In this document: one piece after another, positions 42,725 through 57,700 of the stretch
Position numbering within the stretch: position 1 is the stretch's first letter
How the letters are laid out: the number at the start of each line of letters is the position of its first letter
From: Serinus canaria
Lineage: Eukaryota; Chordata; Aves; Passeriformes; Fringillidae
DNA: 64,000 nt
Assembly: GCF_022539315.1 (NCBI RefSeq)
Contig: NC_066322.1
Span: 20,780,765-20,844,764, forward strand
Direction of reading: 5' to 3'
Program-made: the position numbers and the translations under genes
Notes under the pieces: generated by a model
Seen by the model: the letters and a program-made list of their open reading frames with translations, nothing else
Database searches by the model: none
Told to the model about the DNA's origin: nothing

Positions 42725-45700
42725 CTTTAAAAGAAAAAAGAAAGAAAGAAAAACATTCAGATTATGAATTTTGCATTTTAATTAGAAAACATTTCAATTA
42801 ATTAGATTTCATTTTGAATCAGTTTTCTACCAGAGCTGAAACTTATGTCTAACTCTGTCCACTAAAAGACCTTATTTTCAATCATTAGAATTTGCTAAGC
42901 TTCACCCATCTGAATTTTGATAGGGTAGATATCCATGTCAACCAAAACCTAATTTATTTAGACAATTTCAGCTATACTTGTTTAGTTGTACCTCAAGAAC
43001 AGACATCCCAAAAGTCTTTTTGTAGACCAAATAAAAATTCTTTTCATCATCCATTTCATCAAGTTGGTTTAACACTTGCAAGTTTGGGAACAGGAAACTT
43101 GAAACGTGTCTAAATATGTCTGAAAGATCCTCTGGTGCTAAAATGGAATTTCAGTCATCCCTAAATCCACTCAGGCTTGGTCAAACCGTGAAGTCAGTTG
43201 AAATGTACTGAACCGAAGTTCTTAATTAGCTGAAATCTTCAGATTCCTATTCCACCTAACAGACCTTCTATGGGACACATGCCCTGAACACATACAGCTT
43301 CTATCAAGTGATGTATGCTTCATCCTTGAGTTAAGCATTTGTGCACCTATTTTTTTTCTGAGATTTCTGAGGGTCATTTTGCTCCCAGTCACTTAAACTG
43401 CAAGAGTGTGTGCTGATTCCTGACTTGATATTTCCAAAAAGTATCTGGAAAGGCAGAGAAATCAGCATCCATACATGGATACAGGATTATCCATGAGAAG
43501 AAGGGGCAAGAAATACTGCTGTGAAGTTTATTCCAGAAATGAAATTCAGTCAGGATTCCAAGTGTCTGTGAGGTTTTATATCAGTTAATCTGTTGTATTT
43601 GTCATACTTGGTAAATGGAACAGTCCTATTACTCTCAAGTCTCAGACTCAGTGTTACTTCTTTTGCCTGGGAACACAGTGTCCCTGAGTTTTTACAATAT
43701 CTGTGCATTTTCAGAAAGGTTTATAGCAGTGTAAGAGAGAAGACTGGAAGGCACCTTCCTACAGTACAAGTCCTGAATTTGCCCTGCTGCTTGGAAACTG
43801 GAGAAGAGCCTAGAAGGGATGTATTTCAATTCTTTCTGTTCAGGAGGGTGCTGTGCTTTAGTTCTGAAGTTCCCAACCTGAGGATCTCCATGTATAAGAG
43901 AAAACAATTTAGTGAGCAAAATATGAGAGCCTAGATATTGAAGTTCCCCCATAAAACAAGCACTAACTATCTATTAAACATGTGCATGAACTCAGCTCCC
44001 TGTGCTGCACATACAAAGTAACAGCTCTTGTTTCTACAGCACTGAGAACCTTTCTGCCTACACAAGGAAGCAAGTCACAGAAGTTACTCAATCCCTTCAC
44101 TGACTGCTGCCATCATCTCTAAGGTTTCCTCTCAATGTCTGCATTTATGCTTTAGAGTCTCCAAATTGCTTGACTTTGGTTTGACGTAGGTGTTTGTGCT
44201 TTTAGGGGAAAAATATCTTACCTCCAGGATCTTTTTCTTTTGACCTTCATTTACTTTTCCAGCCAGGCAGCAATGTGCCAGTGCATTCTGAATTATATAC
44301 TTATTGGATTTAGCACTGGGTTCTTTGAAGAGCTTTGGTCCTATGTAAAACGAACAGCAAATAAGGTAAATTAATCAATAAACCAACAAAGAGTCACTTT
44401 GATTGCTGTGAAGCACTTCTAGTGTGCAACTTTTGCATGCATAGAAACACAAATCCAGGAATAATACAGAATAAGGTTAGAGACCACAAATTTCACAACC
44501 AAATAAAATGTCATTCAGCTGTCACTGAATTTACTTACAAATGTATCTTTCATTATTAAATCATTATTATTGGCAGCCTTGGTATTTTTTTTTCTCTCAG
44601 AAGACCTTTTTTTTTGCTTTTTCTAAACAAAATTTCAGTTGTCCAGGAGAGACCAAAGCCTTTTTCTTTTCCTACACCTGTGATTTCAAGGGTGTGAGGT
44701 ATAACAATGAGGCATATGCAGTGCTTAGAGTAACTGTTGCCTTTCCTCTTTGGAATTCCAGAAATGTTTTACCCAGAAGCAGGGATAAAAGATCTGGCCT
44801 TACACTTGACAGGTTATTCTGTCTGTAAAATTATTCATCTGGTTGAAGGAGAAATCTCCTGGTTTAATTTCTGAAATGTCTGTGCACTTGGGTCAAGCCC
44901 ATTTAAAAAAACCCAACACATGAGTACCAATTAGGAAAAGAATGTGCAAGCATCAATTAAATTTAAGATTAAATCTGTTTGTCTAAGCTTTGGGGGAAAA
45001 AACCCTAGAAAATACCTAACCTTATGCTACTGTTCTCACAAACAAAGTGATATCAGGTTGGTAAAAGTGGAGCCTTTATAAGGCTGATGATGCAAGGTCT
45101 TGGCAGTATCATGTGTGGCATGGTTAAAAGGAGGAAAATACCATTATGATTTGATTCATAATATAATAAAGAATGAGTAGTCTGATCATAAAGCTCTTAA
45201 TAAACAACAAAATATCTGTTAGGAAACAAATAGTGCAGAATATTTATATTAGCATTGCTAAGAAGACTTTTTGCTGCTGCAATTTGGCTTTTGAATTTTC
45301 TAACTCTGTTCTAAATTGAGTTGAAATATCAACACTTTGTGCCTTGCTAGAGACACTACTGAAGTACAAAATGATGTGTGAGCCCATGTGCTGTTCTGAG
45401 CCTGACTGCAGTTTATTGTGGTTATCACAAATGCTATTGAGTCAGTACTTTTATTTTGGATTAAAAATGTTAACCTTCTATTATTAGCCTCTACTTTGAA
45501 TGGTAAAGCTCAATCAAGTTTTAGGAAACCAAATCAAGGTAACTGTAAACTTTTCATGCATAAAACCACCAGCAGGCAGGTACTTTTCTGACCCTTGTTG
45601 CCACTGACCTGTGTATTCTGTAGCAGAGGCGACTGAAGAAGTTGTAGATGCATTTTCCCAATCTTTTTCTCCATTACGACTCCCACAGCGACTTGGGGAT

Positions 45701-48700
45701 AAAAATCCTTCCACAGATTCAGACCTAAACATTAGTTTTTAAATCTATTTTAAAAATTCATAATGTTCAGCTGGGAAGCCTTCTGATATGAAAAGAAGGC
45801 AAGGTAGAACACAATGATGGGAATTATAAACTATAAACCTAAATGCACAATATTTAGTGTGTTTTGAGTGATGCAAGAAGTTGGTCTTTAGGTGAGGTAC
45901 ATGTTAATTTTTGGGCCACATCTGAGGGACAGAAACCTAACAGATGTTCTTGGTTGTGAAACAGAATTACTAAGTGGAAATTTGTGTTACTTTTAACACA
46001 GTACTGGCAAACCAATGTTATCTCATGTAGTGAACAATCCAGTTCTTGATAGAATGATGAATATGAAGTAAAAATTTAATTGACTTACATTTATGACTGC
46101 AACAACTGTCAGTGAGAACTGCTGAATTTAAAACAGCGAAACAATTTCCCTTCTAGTTTTTGTTTTCACAGACAATAACTTCTGGTGCTGTAATTCTTCA
46201 GGCTGCACTCAAATGTGGATAATTTTGCATTTAAAGATCTAAACAAGATTGTCAAGTCTTCTTAAATTATTACAAGATATTTAAATTTTTTTTATTGTGG
46301 CCACTGCAAAAGCCAGTCAAATTTGCAGTTTGGAATGAAAGTTTTTTAAGTGAGAAAAAGGCACAGAATAAGGAAAAAAGTGGTATCATATCAAAATTTG
46401 TGTGCAGGCTCATTTTCAGTAAAATCAGCAACAGATGAAAATGCAATCTATAATATATCCTGCATCTTTTGTGATTAGCACCTCCATGAAGAAGGTGACA
46501 AATTTATCACTGAGATTCCCTCAGTGGGATCATTAAAAACAATGGTGATGTGAGGACAAGGTGACAATATGGGTTTGGAAAGTTACTGAAAATTCTTTCA
46601 ACTCTGTTGCTTTTATGCTTTAAAAGTCTCAGTCTCCTAAACAAACCCAAAGCCTGAGGAAAATGTACTGCTCATTAAATCACAGTACAGCACTGTACAA
46701 CTCCAGCTCCATATACAGGGGTTACCTCCTGCAAAGCCTGTGTAGATGAGCAACATCAAGCCTTTTGTAATAGCTAATATAGCTGGAAGAAATCCCCCTC
46801 TCAATTAAAACTGCTAATTTTTAAGAGATGACAAGAGATATTAGGATAATTAAATAATTTATGAAAGCTTCTTATGTAATAACTGGAAAGTCAGTTCTTG
46901 AGACATCAAGGTAATTGAGAAGTCAACTGAAGCCAGTTGCAGGTTTGTCAGAGCTGATGAATTTGTAGTGGCCATGAAGACACAACAGACAATATCAGAA
47001 AATGTAGTACTCCTTATCAACCCCCTTCTCCTAGTTTGCTTTCCTTCACTTTTTCTTTTCTTACACAAAGAAAATAGTATTTGTCTGCATATTATCAAAT
47101 AGTTCACAGAAATACTGATTTTCCTCTGAATGATAATATGGGGTTTGTATTAAAAAAAAATATTATTTTCAGGTGGTTTTTAATGCAAAATAAATTCTGG
47201 TGTTTGGAAAAGGCTGAAGTCCTTGTGAGCATTCAATAATTCCCTGTACAACTGCTAAAGAAAAAAAACAAACAGAAAATAAACTTCTATGTTAAAAAAA
47301 GAAAAGCAGCCATGTAGTTGCATGTAGCATACTGGTTTAGCAGAATACCCATAGGTTGAGACTTGGATACAAGCAGGTGAATTAAAGAGGCTGTGTGAAC
47401 AGCATTTTGTTTTGACCTCATTTATACCTGCCCAACTGGTTTACTTGGTAAAATCTGCAAAACAAATGACCATGGCTTAGTTCCCGAATGTCTGACAGTG
47501 GAAACTATCCATGTCTCAAATGAGGAAAACATACCTGTTCTCGGAGTGCACAATATATACATGACCTCTAAAAAATTCATGCTAGTTTGATATAGCTGAT
47601 TACAAAATTTTATTACATGAAATGGTTGTTTTAGCTTTACCTTGGTGTTCTCTTGCCTGACTGCACACTCTCATTGTCCCCTGTATTCAGCGATGCCAAT
47701 GAAAGACTAGATACTGAAAAAACACGATAAAGCTGTGAACCTGGATAAAAACAAAGTTAAAGCTTATAAACCTATGCAAGTAGGAGAGTCTGTTCATCAG
47801 ACCAACACCAGCATCTGAAAGTCAGTAAGGGCTTTTCTACATGATATACCTGCATGCATATGTGCTGTACTTCCTGTAAACACCTGCTGTCACCCAGCCT
47901 TTGGCAGCCACTGGGGACGGGCTCAGGCTAAGCACTAATGGGAAGCACAAACACGGGAATATTGGCACTATGCAAATCAAAGGATGCAATTAAAGTTAAT
48001 AAGTCCTCTTGAAAGAGAGCTTAAGAGACTTAATTTAAAGCTTGGGATGGATTCTTGGAAGGTCTTAAGGAAATACTTTAAATTACACTGAAGACAGAGG
48101 GAAGCAGCCAGAGAAAACGTAGCACAACAACAAGGGTAGAGGAGGCTGTAACAAAAAGGATCACTGAGCAATCTGGTTATTTTTTCTAATTGTAAACTGA
48201 CAATACTTCTTCCAGCCATTACTGCAAGTTCTGTAGTATCTAAAAGAATGCTAAGTTGTTCCCCATGGTTAGTGTTGCTATGCTCTTAATTACACATGCA
48301 GTTGGTGAGCAAAATAGAAAATAGCCATGAAACATAAAAGTAACTTTCAAATTTTAATTTTGTCCGTATTGTGTGAGTTTAAGAATTCTTACCTTATGGT
48401 CACCATTTTATTTACTGATCCCTTATCTCCCAACTTTTATTCATTCTTAGCTCTACAGGTGCAAGAAGAGATTAGTGAAGAAAACATGGGTGTGCATGAA
48501 ACTTGCAACACATTTTCATCCCTCCATTGGGGTTTCAGAGCTAACATTTTTGGTTTTTTATATATGCATGCATGCATAGCAGGTAAGTGACATTCATCTT
48601 TCCATTTCTATGCCAAATTTTGCTTTCCAGTTTGGACACGTGCAGTTTCAATGTAGCACAAGACTCAAACGCATGTGCTTGTTAGGACCAAAACCCAAGC

Positions 48701-51700
48701 TGGTGTTTTAGCATGAACAGACTCTTTTTCCATGGAAACATTTGTTACCTGGTGGACCTTTGATTGGTGTCTTAGGTGATTCAATATGATCTCTGTGAAT
48801 AGATTTTGGACGTGGCTTTTTCTGTTTGATTGAGAGGGAACGTGGCTTTATGACAGTATCCATGTCTTCCATAAGCTTTAGTTGTTTCCTTCTCATGTAT
48901 TCCTGCTTAATAAATTCTCGCCGTGCTCGTTCATCCTCCTTCTTCTGACGTTCTTCTTCTGTTTTGCGTCTAAAAGAATGACCAAAAAAATTCAGCAGTA
49001 GACATTTTCCAAATAAGGGATTTCAGATAGCACAGTGAGGACAACACAGGCATCAGATTTTTGGAACTTCAATGTTCTCAAACACCAGTAAGAGACAATT
49101 GCTTTTAATTTTTTTTAGAATTTTCAGACAGTTGAAACTTTTGGGGATATTGCTACTAATAAAATCAAACACAGGTTTATGAGCTTCATTGCTGTAACTG
49201 AGTGACCCTCATGCATTTGTGCAGAAGGAGAAGCTGTGAAGAAGCTGTGCTCAGGCCAGCACAGCTCCCAGCCTGAGAGAGCTACAGACTGATGCCACCT
49301 GCTGTCCTGCAGAGCCAGCTGGGCTTCTCTGCACATCTGGCTCTAGCAGTGAGTAACTCGGATATTAAGATGCAATTCTTTGACATGCAGGTTACACTTT
49401 TAAATAAAGAAGACATTTTTATGTTCACTATTACTGTTCATTTGAAATAGGACATTAGTTTTACCTTGTCTCTTCCTTCTTATGTTCTAGTTCTGCTTCC
49501 AGCTGCTGCTTTCGAAGCAAAGTCTCTCTTTCCCTTCTCAAACGCTTCTCCAACAATGCTGCTCGTTTCATTGCCATATCATTTTCTGCCTTTTGATCGT
49601 CCTAGCAACCGTTTTTGAAGGAAAAGGACCAAAAATATTAAGATCTCTAAATTCAGCAACTGATTTTGCTAAGTCATTAGACATTTATTTTGTACACTGG
49701 GTATCCTAACATACTCTTGTAGTATTTGGAATAAGTTTATTTTTCAAGATTTTCCTTAAGACTCTTAAAAACTTCATAATGGAATTTTTCCTTCCTGAGT
49801 CAAACAAAATTCAACACTGATATGAGAAAACTTGCTAAGTGAGATATTTTAGTTTTGAGTCAGATCCCACATAGCATCAACTTCTTCTTTCAGCTTTGGA
49901 AGAGTCTACATGTATGGACATGAAGGTAATTATAACAAACCCCAATAATTATGCATCTTATAAAAGTAACTTCTGAGCAAGCCAGGTGTTTTGTTAGAAC
50001 TGAGGAATGCCTCCAGACAAGCCAGGTCCATCTAGATACATGATAAAAAATGTTGGGGTATTCTAAGACAGAAATAAGTCTAGACCACTGTCTTACAATA
50101 TGCATTACAGTTAAAAGCCTGTCTGAATACAGCTCTTTAATAAAAAGTCTCCAAGAAGTGCTCCCAAATACAAACTCAAAAGGGAGTCTCAGCAGACTTA
50201 TACCTCCTTAGCTAGCTGAGAAAGGAAAAAAGGCTCTCCAAAGTGCAATTCAAAAATGTGAATAATTTTTAAAAATGAAGGCTGTTATGTACTTAAAAAA
50301 ATTGTAGTTAAATTTGGGAGTGAGGTGAGGAAGTGACGGGGAAATGTGAGCGTGCTTAATCAAGATCACCAAAACACATGTAAAAAAAAAAAAAAAAAAA
50401 TCTACATTCAGCATGGATCTTCCTCACCAAGGCCTCCAAGCACTCTTCCGTAACTATGCATGGAAAGGGATACTCTGACATGCTCAGAACTGCAATATGG
50501 TAGAATCTCACCACACTTATGATGCCAAATTAATAAAGTCCAGAAGATAAGCCTGCACATTTAGAGTTGCAGTACTATCTGCTTTTAATTCAATCATTAG
50601 CAACATACATGTTTCAGTTAAAGATTTAAACAAAGCTTAACAGCTGACATTCACATCCACTAGTTCTCTTACCTTAAAAAAGAATCCACAACATACTTTC
50701 TGGTCATCTTCAAACTGTTCTCTATCACTCTCACCTTCATATTTCTCAACAGATACTTCACTTTTTTCTGGTGGCTTTAAATCTGATAGGGAAACTTCAA
50801 TTAAGTTGGCTGTTTTGGGAGCTGGAGGTGGTAAAATCGGTTGGTTTAGCTGATCCTCATTTGGGGTGAGGCAGACGGTCTCTGTGATAGGCTGAGATAA
50901 TACTTCAGAAACATTAGATTCAATAGGCTTAATCTCCTTTTCCTCCAACTTCTGCTCACCCTGTTTTGGCAATTTTGGTCCTTCTTCTTTTGCTACCTCT
51001 TCTGTAGGCTTGACTTCTTTCAAAAGATTTCCCTTTAACTGAGGTTCGCTTACATGCTCACCATCATCTCCAAAGCAAACAAACGATCTGGTCTGAATGG
51101 GAACCTGACTGGGGGAAAACCTCCTCAAACGGGGAAGGCTGTCCACAGACCGTGGGGCAGTCAAGGTACGGTTTAGAGGCGTTATTTTCAGTTCATTTGG
51201 CCTAGGAGTCCTTTGCATTTTAATGTGAAAAGAGGCATTCTTCCTGTTGGAAGATTGTGGAGATTGATGTGTAGAGCGAGGAGATTCCTGTGAGAAAGGT
51301 GCAACAGGAGCTGGAGTTCCCCCTTGCCTTGAAGAAGACTTAAAGTCCCGAATCTGCTTCTGAGGAGAAGGCTGAGGAGGAGAAATAACCCAAGCCTGTT
51401 GCTCTCTCATCTGCATCAGCATCTCCTGCTGAAGGGATAGACGTTGCATTTCTTGTTGTAGAAAGTGTAGGGAAGAGTTTAGTTTTTCAATAGATTTTGT
51501 ATATTCTAAGAGATCTCCATCATTAAGATTTTCTTCTGAGGGGCTTGCTAAATTCCATTGCTTTTCAGCATCCCCAGAAGTAGCAGGAGATTTTAACCAT
51601 TTGCTATGAGAATTTTCTGGGTTTTCTTTTATTAATTCTGAAGTCTTACTAGTTTGGTCATCTGATTTTTGAGTTTCTTTTTCTTTCAACCGATTACTTT

Positions 51701-54700
51701 CAGTGAATACCTTCTCATCTTCAGCTCCTGCTGCTTCCTCTCGGAGAGGTGATACCCCATCCCCTTTCTTTTTCACAACATTGAGAAATGCTGTTCTTCC
51801 CATTTTCTGCCGCTGCTTTGTGAATGCAGCTTCAACTTTCTTCTTCTGTGCTTCAATGGCTCGCCTCTTTTCCTCTAGCTTCATCCTCAGCTGTACCATT
51901 TCAGAAGCCAGTAACTGTGTAGTGTCTCTTCCTTGAGGAACAGATGCCTCCTCGGGAATGTGAGCCCAAGCAACCATATGAGGGATGTTCAGCTCAGAAC
52001 CTTCTGGTGTGGTTTTCTGGGAACTGCTTCCACTGCTTTTACTATCTGTGTGATTCAACTTCCTGAATTTCTGCTCAGCAAAGCTGGTCATTTTAACCCC
52101 TGAGCTCGAAGAAGCACTGCTGCCTGCCTGTGATTTAGTACTTACTGAGCTGGGACAGGGACTTAATTGATCTCTGTGATTGCCAGCCCGCATGTCGTAA
52201 TCCTGGAGAAATTTAGATGGTTCCTCCATGTCAGAGTCCATGCTTACAGTGTAATCTCTCAAGGAAGAATCCTCATCCATTGTCTCTGGGATATCTTCTG
52301 ACGGGACATGTATTCCAGTATCTACTTCTGTGTTGTCAGTCACAGGACTCAGAGCACCTTTAGTGTCTGTGATTATATCTGGGGTAGTCTGATTTGGTTT
52401 AATGTTTGAATTCAAGATGCTCATTTCCCGATTGTGAAGAAAGAACCCATTTGTAATTTGGTCTGTTTGGAGAAGTCTGGGAGATTTTTCAGTGTCATGA
52501 ATTATCTGCAAAGCCTCCTCAATGCTTGGCGTCTCAATCTGATTGCCAAAATCATCCAGAACCGCCCTGTTTTGCAGAGCTCCATTTGGAAACCTGTAGT
52601 GTCTGCTCTCATTGGCATTTCTTTGATTTGCATTAAGAGACTGATTGGCCTTTGTCATGTCCTTTTCCTCTTCAATGTCTTGATTCTCCTCTTCTCCGTT
52701 TACTGGTTTGAAGGACAGATTTTTTCTAGAATGCCTCGGCACGCGGTTGATGTTTCCTGCAAGGCCTTCATTGCTCACAGATCTGGGAATTCCTCTGTTT
52801 GGAGTAGATGCTGGAATGCTTTTCTCTTTGTCAAAAGGAATGTCAAAGGAAACTCCATGTACTGATGACCTAATAGAGATCAGAATAAAGAAAGTAACTG
52901 AGCAACTCGTGGTTATTAATAAAAATAACAATATCTTTGTATGTGGTTTTAATATTATTTTAAACTGGTAATATTAAAGGCACTGTTAGGTGTACTGTAT
53001 TTTGCCTAGCTTCAAATATAATAAACATGCATATATTTTTAGATAGATATTTTTAGATGGATAAATAGATATAAGTACAATAAATGTTTAAATAGCGCAA
53101 TAGATTAGAATGTAACATTTTCTTCAGACTCAGCCAATGCTTTTTATTACTTGGAATAAATTCTGGGCATTTTAGGAGTACAGGAATTGCCACCATAGAT
53201 CAGAAGGAAGGTGTGAAAAGACACAGTTTACACACCACTATAACTCTTACCATTTTAACTTTGGTTTATACCCTACAGATTAAGAGTTTGACTGGTCTAA
53301 CTGAAAACTAAAACATTCACCCTGATTGTTCTTAGCATTCCCAAAATAATACAAGCTTAAATGCTACTGAGATCATTATTGTTACCACATTTAGTTCACT
53401 GTGATGAGTAAATATGAACATATTTAACACCAACAATTCCAATATTTGAAGTATACCTCTTTTAGAATAAAGAATAAATAATTTATTTCTGAAGATTGTT
53501 TCCTATTAACCAATTTTTAATCCATTATATGGTTTTAGCTTTTTCTACTTTTTCAAGCAGCTTACAAGTATTCTCATTACAGGACTCTGAAAATTCAAAC
53601 TACAGTGGAGCATTTACTACTACTCATAACCAAACCCCAGTATTTTGTAACCAGCTTGTAAGACTACTTACCTTTTCTCTTTGGGCCATGTCCCTACTTG
53701 CCCATCTACATAAGACATTGAGGTGGACCTTCTGATGACTCCTAAGTGAAACAAAAATAGGACCCAATGTAACTGCTGTGAAAAATTATTTTAGCATCAC
53801 TTTCTGTTGCTTTAACAAATGGATTTGCTTCACTACTCAGAACACTGCAATGGCAAAAAAGTGTTTATATATTGAAAATACAACTCAAGCCAATTTCATC
53901 TTGTATATATATTTTACCCCTCATTCCTCAAAGAACTTACTAATGTGTAAAATATTACACAAACCCTACTAAAATATGCCACAAATACTTGTTGTAAGCC
54001 TTTTTCCACATAATCAAAAGAGAAGTCAAATAAAAAAACCACACACAATGTATTTGGTACAATCTTCCCACTTGTACATTTTATAAATTACAGAAGTTAA
54101 TTACGTAAATGAATTAATTTTTGAAGTAAAGGTGTCCCCCTCTTTCTGCATAAATGATGTTTGAATAAATACAAGCAGGAGACAATTTACTCAGGGGACG
54201 ACACCTGCCTCATTGCCTCTCCCAGCCCTTTGTGAATTGTTACCTGGAACAGATGAATAAGGCTGCTGGGGTGTATGCAGTTGGTGAGGGGGTGTGTAAG
54301 CTGGGCTCTCCAATCTATAAAGCAAGAGACATTAACTTAGAATTAATACATCAAAAGCCACAATACAAAGGCCAACCAGTCACCCTGTTGTTGGCCAAGA
54401 CAAAGACAAGATTTTTTTTTTTTTTTTGTGATGAGAAAGAAAGTGAGGGTTAGTTCTCTTCTGGAAATATTAATTTATCAACTAAAAAGAGAACACTGTA
54501 ATAACCTTGGAGTGGGACTAATGCAGGCAGACCAAAAAGTCAAAAAGGTATTTTTCACACACAAACAGCTACAGACCTGCTGCATAAGTTTTGGTAATGT
54601 ACTTGTCTCCTGATTTATTTCATGTAAATGTCTCTATTAGAAGGTTCTATTTTTTAGGCTTGATTTCAGTAAAAGGTCGAAACAGACATGAGCAAAATGA

Positions 54701-57700
54701 GGCAGCTCCTACTGGCCTCAAAACTGAGTGATTGCAGCCAATATCACATACTTTCCATACATTTCTATTTTCAGTTGCTTAGTTTGAAACTTTTGCTTTG
54801 TGTCTGGACTGCAACATGCACTGGAAGTGGATAAAGAAGACTTTGAGATAGACATGACTTTATATATAAAAAATCTATTCACTACTAAAGGAGTAATTAT
54901 AGAGATTTCCTCTGTTTCTAGTTATACAGATACTTTATTTGGTTTACAGAGAAGGTCTGTAATTGAGTAGCTGTGTTAATCCAGGATGGGATTAACATAA
55001 TTCAATGTTTTGATCAAGGTGCTTTTTCATGATCAGAACAAAGACACATACATAAAGACACATGGATTTGTATGTAAAACACTTCTAGAGAAGCCAGACT
55101 TCAAACACAAGCTGGATTAAATCCTTTCATGTTTTGAATTTTGTCCACTGAATTTAAGAGCACACTCCCAAACTCACATTTTTCAGAATATTTGTCTAGT
55201 GTTATTATATTATATATACTGTATAGTGTAGAGATGTCTCTAAATAATATTTGCAAGATGATATTCACATCAATTTAAGAAAAATACAATCTACAAGAGC
55301 ATCTTTCACAACTATACATTAAATTTTTAAATATAGGTTCCCATAAATTCCTGGATTTTTTGTATCAATAACACTACGTGCTAGCTACATGACGTATCTG
55401 TTTTAAATGGTGCTCAAGATTTCTCTGAAAATTTTAAAATCCTCATGTCTGTAAGTTATCTTCAAAGAAAAGCATACTTTCCAAATTTAACCCCACAGCC
55501 TGTGAAAATCTGCTACCATGAAGAGAATCTATAGACTTATTTTTCCTTGGGGAAAAGACTGATTCTGGCACCAAGCCTGGGCTCCATGGCAACCTCAGAC
55601 ACTGTAACTGCCACAGTCCCACTCCCTCTCTGTGCTGGCTCTGGCTCTCCAGCCCATGCTCTGAGTCACTCCAACAAGCTAAGGCAGCAGAACATTCACT
55701 TTTTCCAAGTGGGGTCCTTTTTTCTTTGTGTGCTGAAATGGCAACTCAAACACTGAAGAGGGCAGGAATGCACAGGCAGGAAGGCCAGGACTACAACACC
55801 CTGCAGTCAGGGAACCTGCAGCCTGTGTACTGGATTCCAATATCTGAAATGACTTTTTGGGCCCCTCCTTGGTCCAGCAGTGATGTGTCATCAGGCTGGA
55901 TGAAATACCCTGGTTTATGAGGAGAGTTACAGCAAATGGCCTTGGGAACCCCAGCTTCAAAGGATGTGTTCAAAACTACTGGCTCCTGTTCTCCTGGTTT
56001 ATATGCTCAGTCTACATGAAAATAAAATCATTGTCTACAAGAGGAACACACTTTGGGTACATACAGGGAAAGGATTTGGAATCCCAGCATTTAATGGTAG
56101 TAAGAAGTATTACTCTGTTATTAAAGTCAGCATAGATTCTGAAAAACTAAAAACATACTTAGGAACCTTAAATCTCAAACCCAACCAAACCCCTCTCCCC
56201 AAAAACCCCATCCAAAAACAACAGAAAAGGCTGAACAGGATTATCTGGGTTGGAAATCAACCCTTTGCTAAATATCCAGGTAAAATGCTATTTTTATCCT
56301 TCTCCTCTGTGCCAGTTTAGATATATTCAATAAACTCCAAAATAAAACCCCCAAAATTATAAATGTATTGAACTACAGGGTATTGCACAAAATTCCAGAG
56401 TGTATCTGGTAACTCAATCATTGAGCTTTGCAAAAAGGCAAAAAAACCCCAAATTTAAAAATCTGTTTGATTTTGAACAGAGAGAAGGAGATTGTGAAAC
56501 AGTGCTAGTGATTCTCTGACATTACCTGGCTACAAAGTCAGAACCAGATGGACCATCCACATAATTTCTTCTGTTAGCATTCAAGCTGTGAGCAGAAGCT
56601 ACATCTTTTGCAGGTTCAGCTGCCAAGAAGAAAAAGTTCAAGTTATTATAGTTTAGTGTTCAGTTAAATTACATAGTAGAAAAGCTGTCCAAAATAATCT
56701 GAAATAATGATTTTCAAAGATCTAAAGAATTTTCATTGATTCCATTATTTAGATTAAAACTGTCACTTCCTTTCATCTTTATGTCCTCCAAAGCTCCTGT
56801 ACTGGCACTAATTAAAGAAATGAACACTAACAAAATAGACTAAAAAAAGCAAGGGAAGTACTAATACAGAAAAATAAACTAAAAAAGAGTCACAAAATTA
56901 AAAGGAAACAGACAGTTTTAGCAAAAGTTGTTCTGGAAGAAGTGTTTCTGATAAAATTTATCCCCAAACTCTTAGACTGAAAAAAGATTTTTTGTCACAC
57001 CCTTAACCAGTAAGCACTATTTAAAGATTTATGTCAGATTTGTATGTGCTGTAAAGCATAAAAATGAAGAAAAGGTATAACAGCCACCCAATGCAAATCT
57101 CTTCCTAGTGCATGGAAAGCTAATCACAGCACTGTGTTATTGACCTGAAAGTAGTCATTAACAGATGTCAAGATCTATCTGAAAGGTGGATTTTTAAATT
57201 TGAGAATTGCTGATGGAAGATGGTGCCTTTGCACTTGGTACAAAATTAAATTTTACAATCAGCTCTCTATTCACTTTGCCCAGATTGATGATTCGTTCTC
57301 TTGGTATCTTCTCAGCAACACAAGCTCTTCAGGCTAAATTCTGTTCTTGGTTTCTTATTACATTTGTAATTCTTGCATGGGCATAAATAGATTCAAGGCT
57401 TGTTTAGGTCAGGAAAATTTGCAAGTGATTATACCACAACAATTTAAAAGAGTTTTTGGTAACAGACAACAAAATCTAATTATGATTTATGAGATGAAAT
57501 GAAGATTTACAATGAAGAAAGAGAACTTCTTTCCTTCTTTAAGGGGACTGCACACTGCCAAATCCTGTTAAGGAGAATATGAACTGCATCTGTGAACACA
57601 ATGGCAATCTGTACACATACATATCAAAACATGCATATTAAGGGCAATCCATAACATAATTACCTTGGGGATGCACAACAACACGGGGCTGTACAAATGA

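Noticed and set aside
52434..52865. 143-codon + strand frame opposite the CAMSAP2 exon
   Set aside because: It is the antisense shadow of a confirmed coding exon and has no recognisable product.
50637..52931. Treating the whole 764-codon frame as one CAMSAP2 exon
   Set aside because: The acceptor at 52869 and donor at 50673 match the family protein and the phases of neighbouring exons. The extra codons on both ends are intronic.
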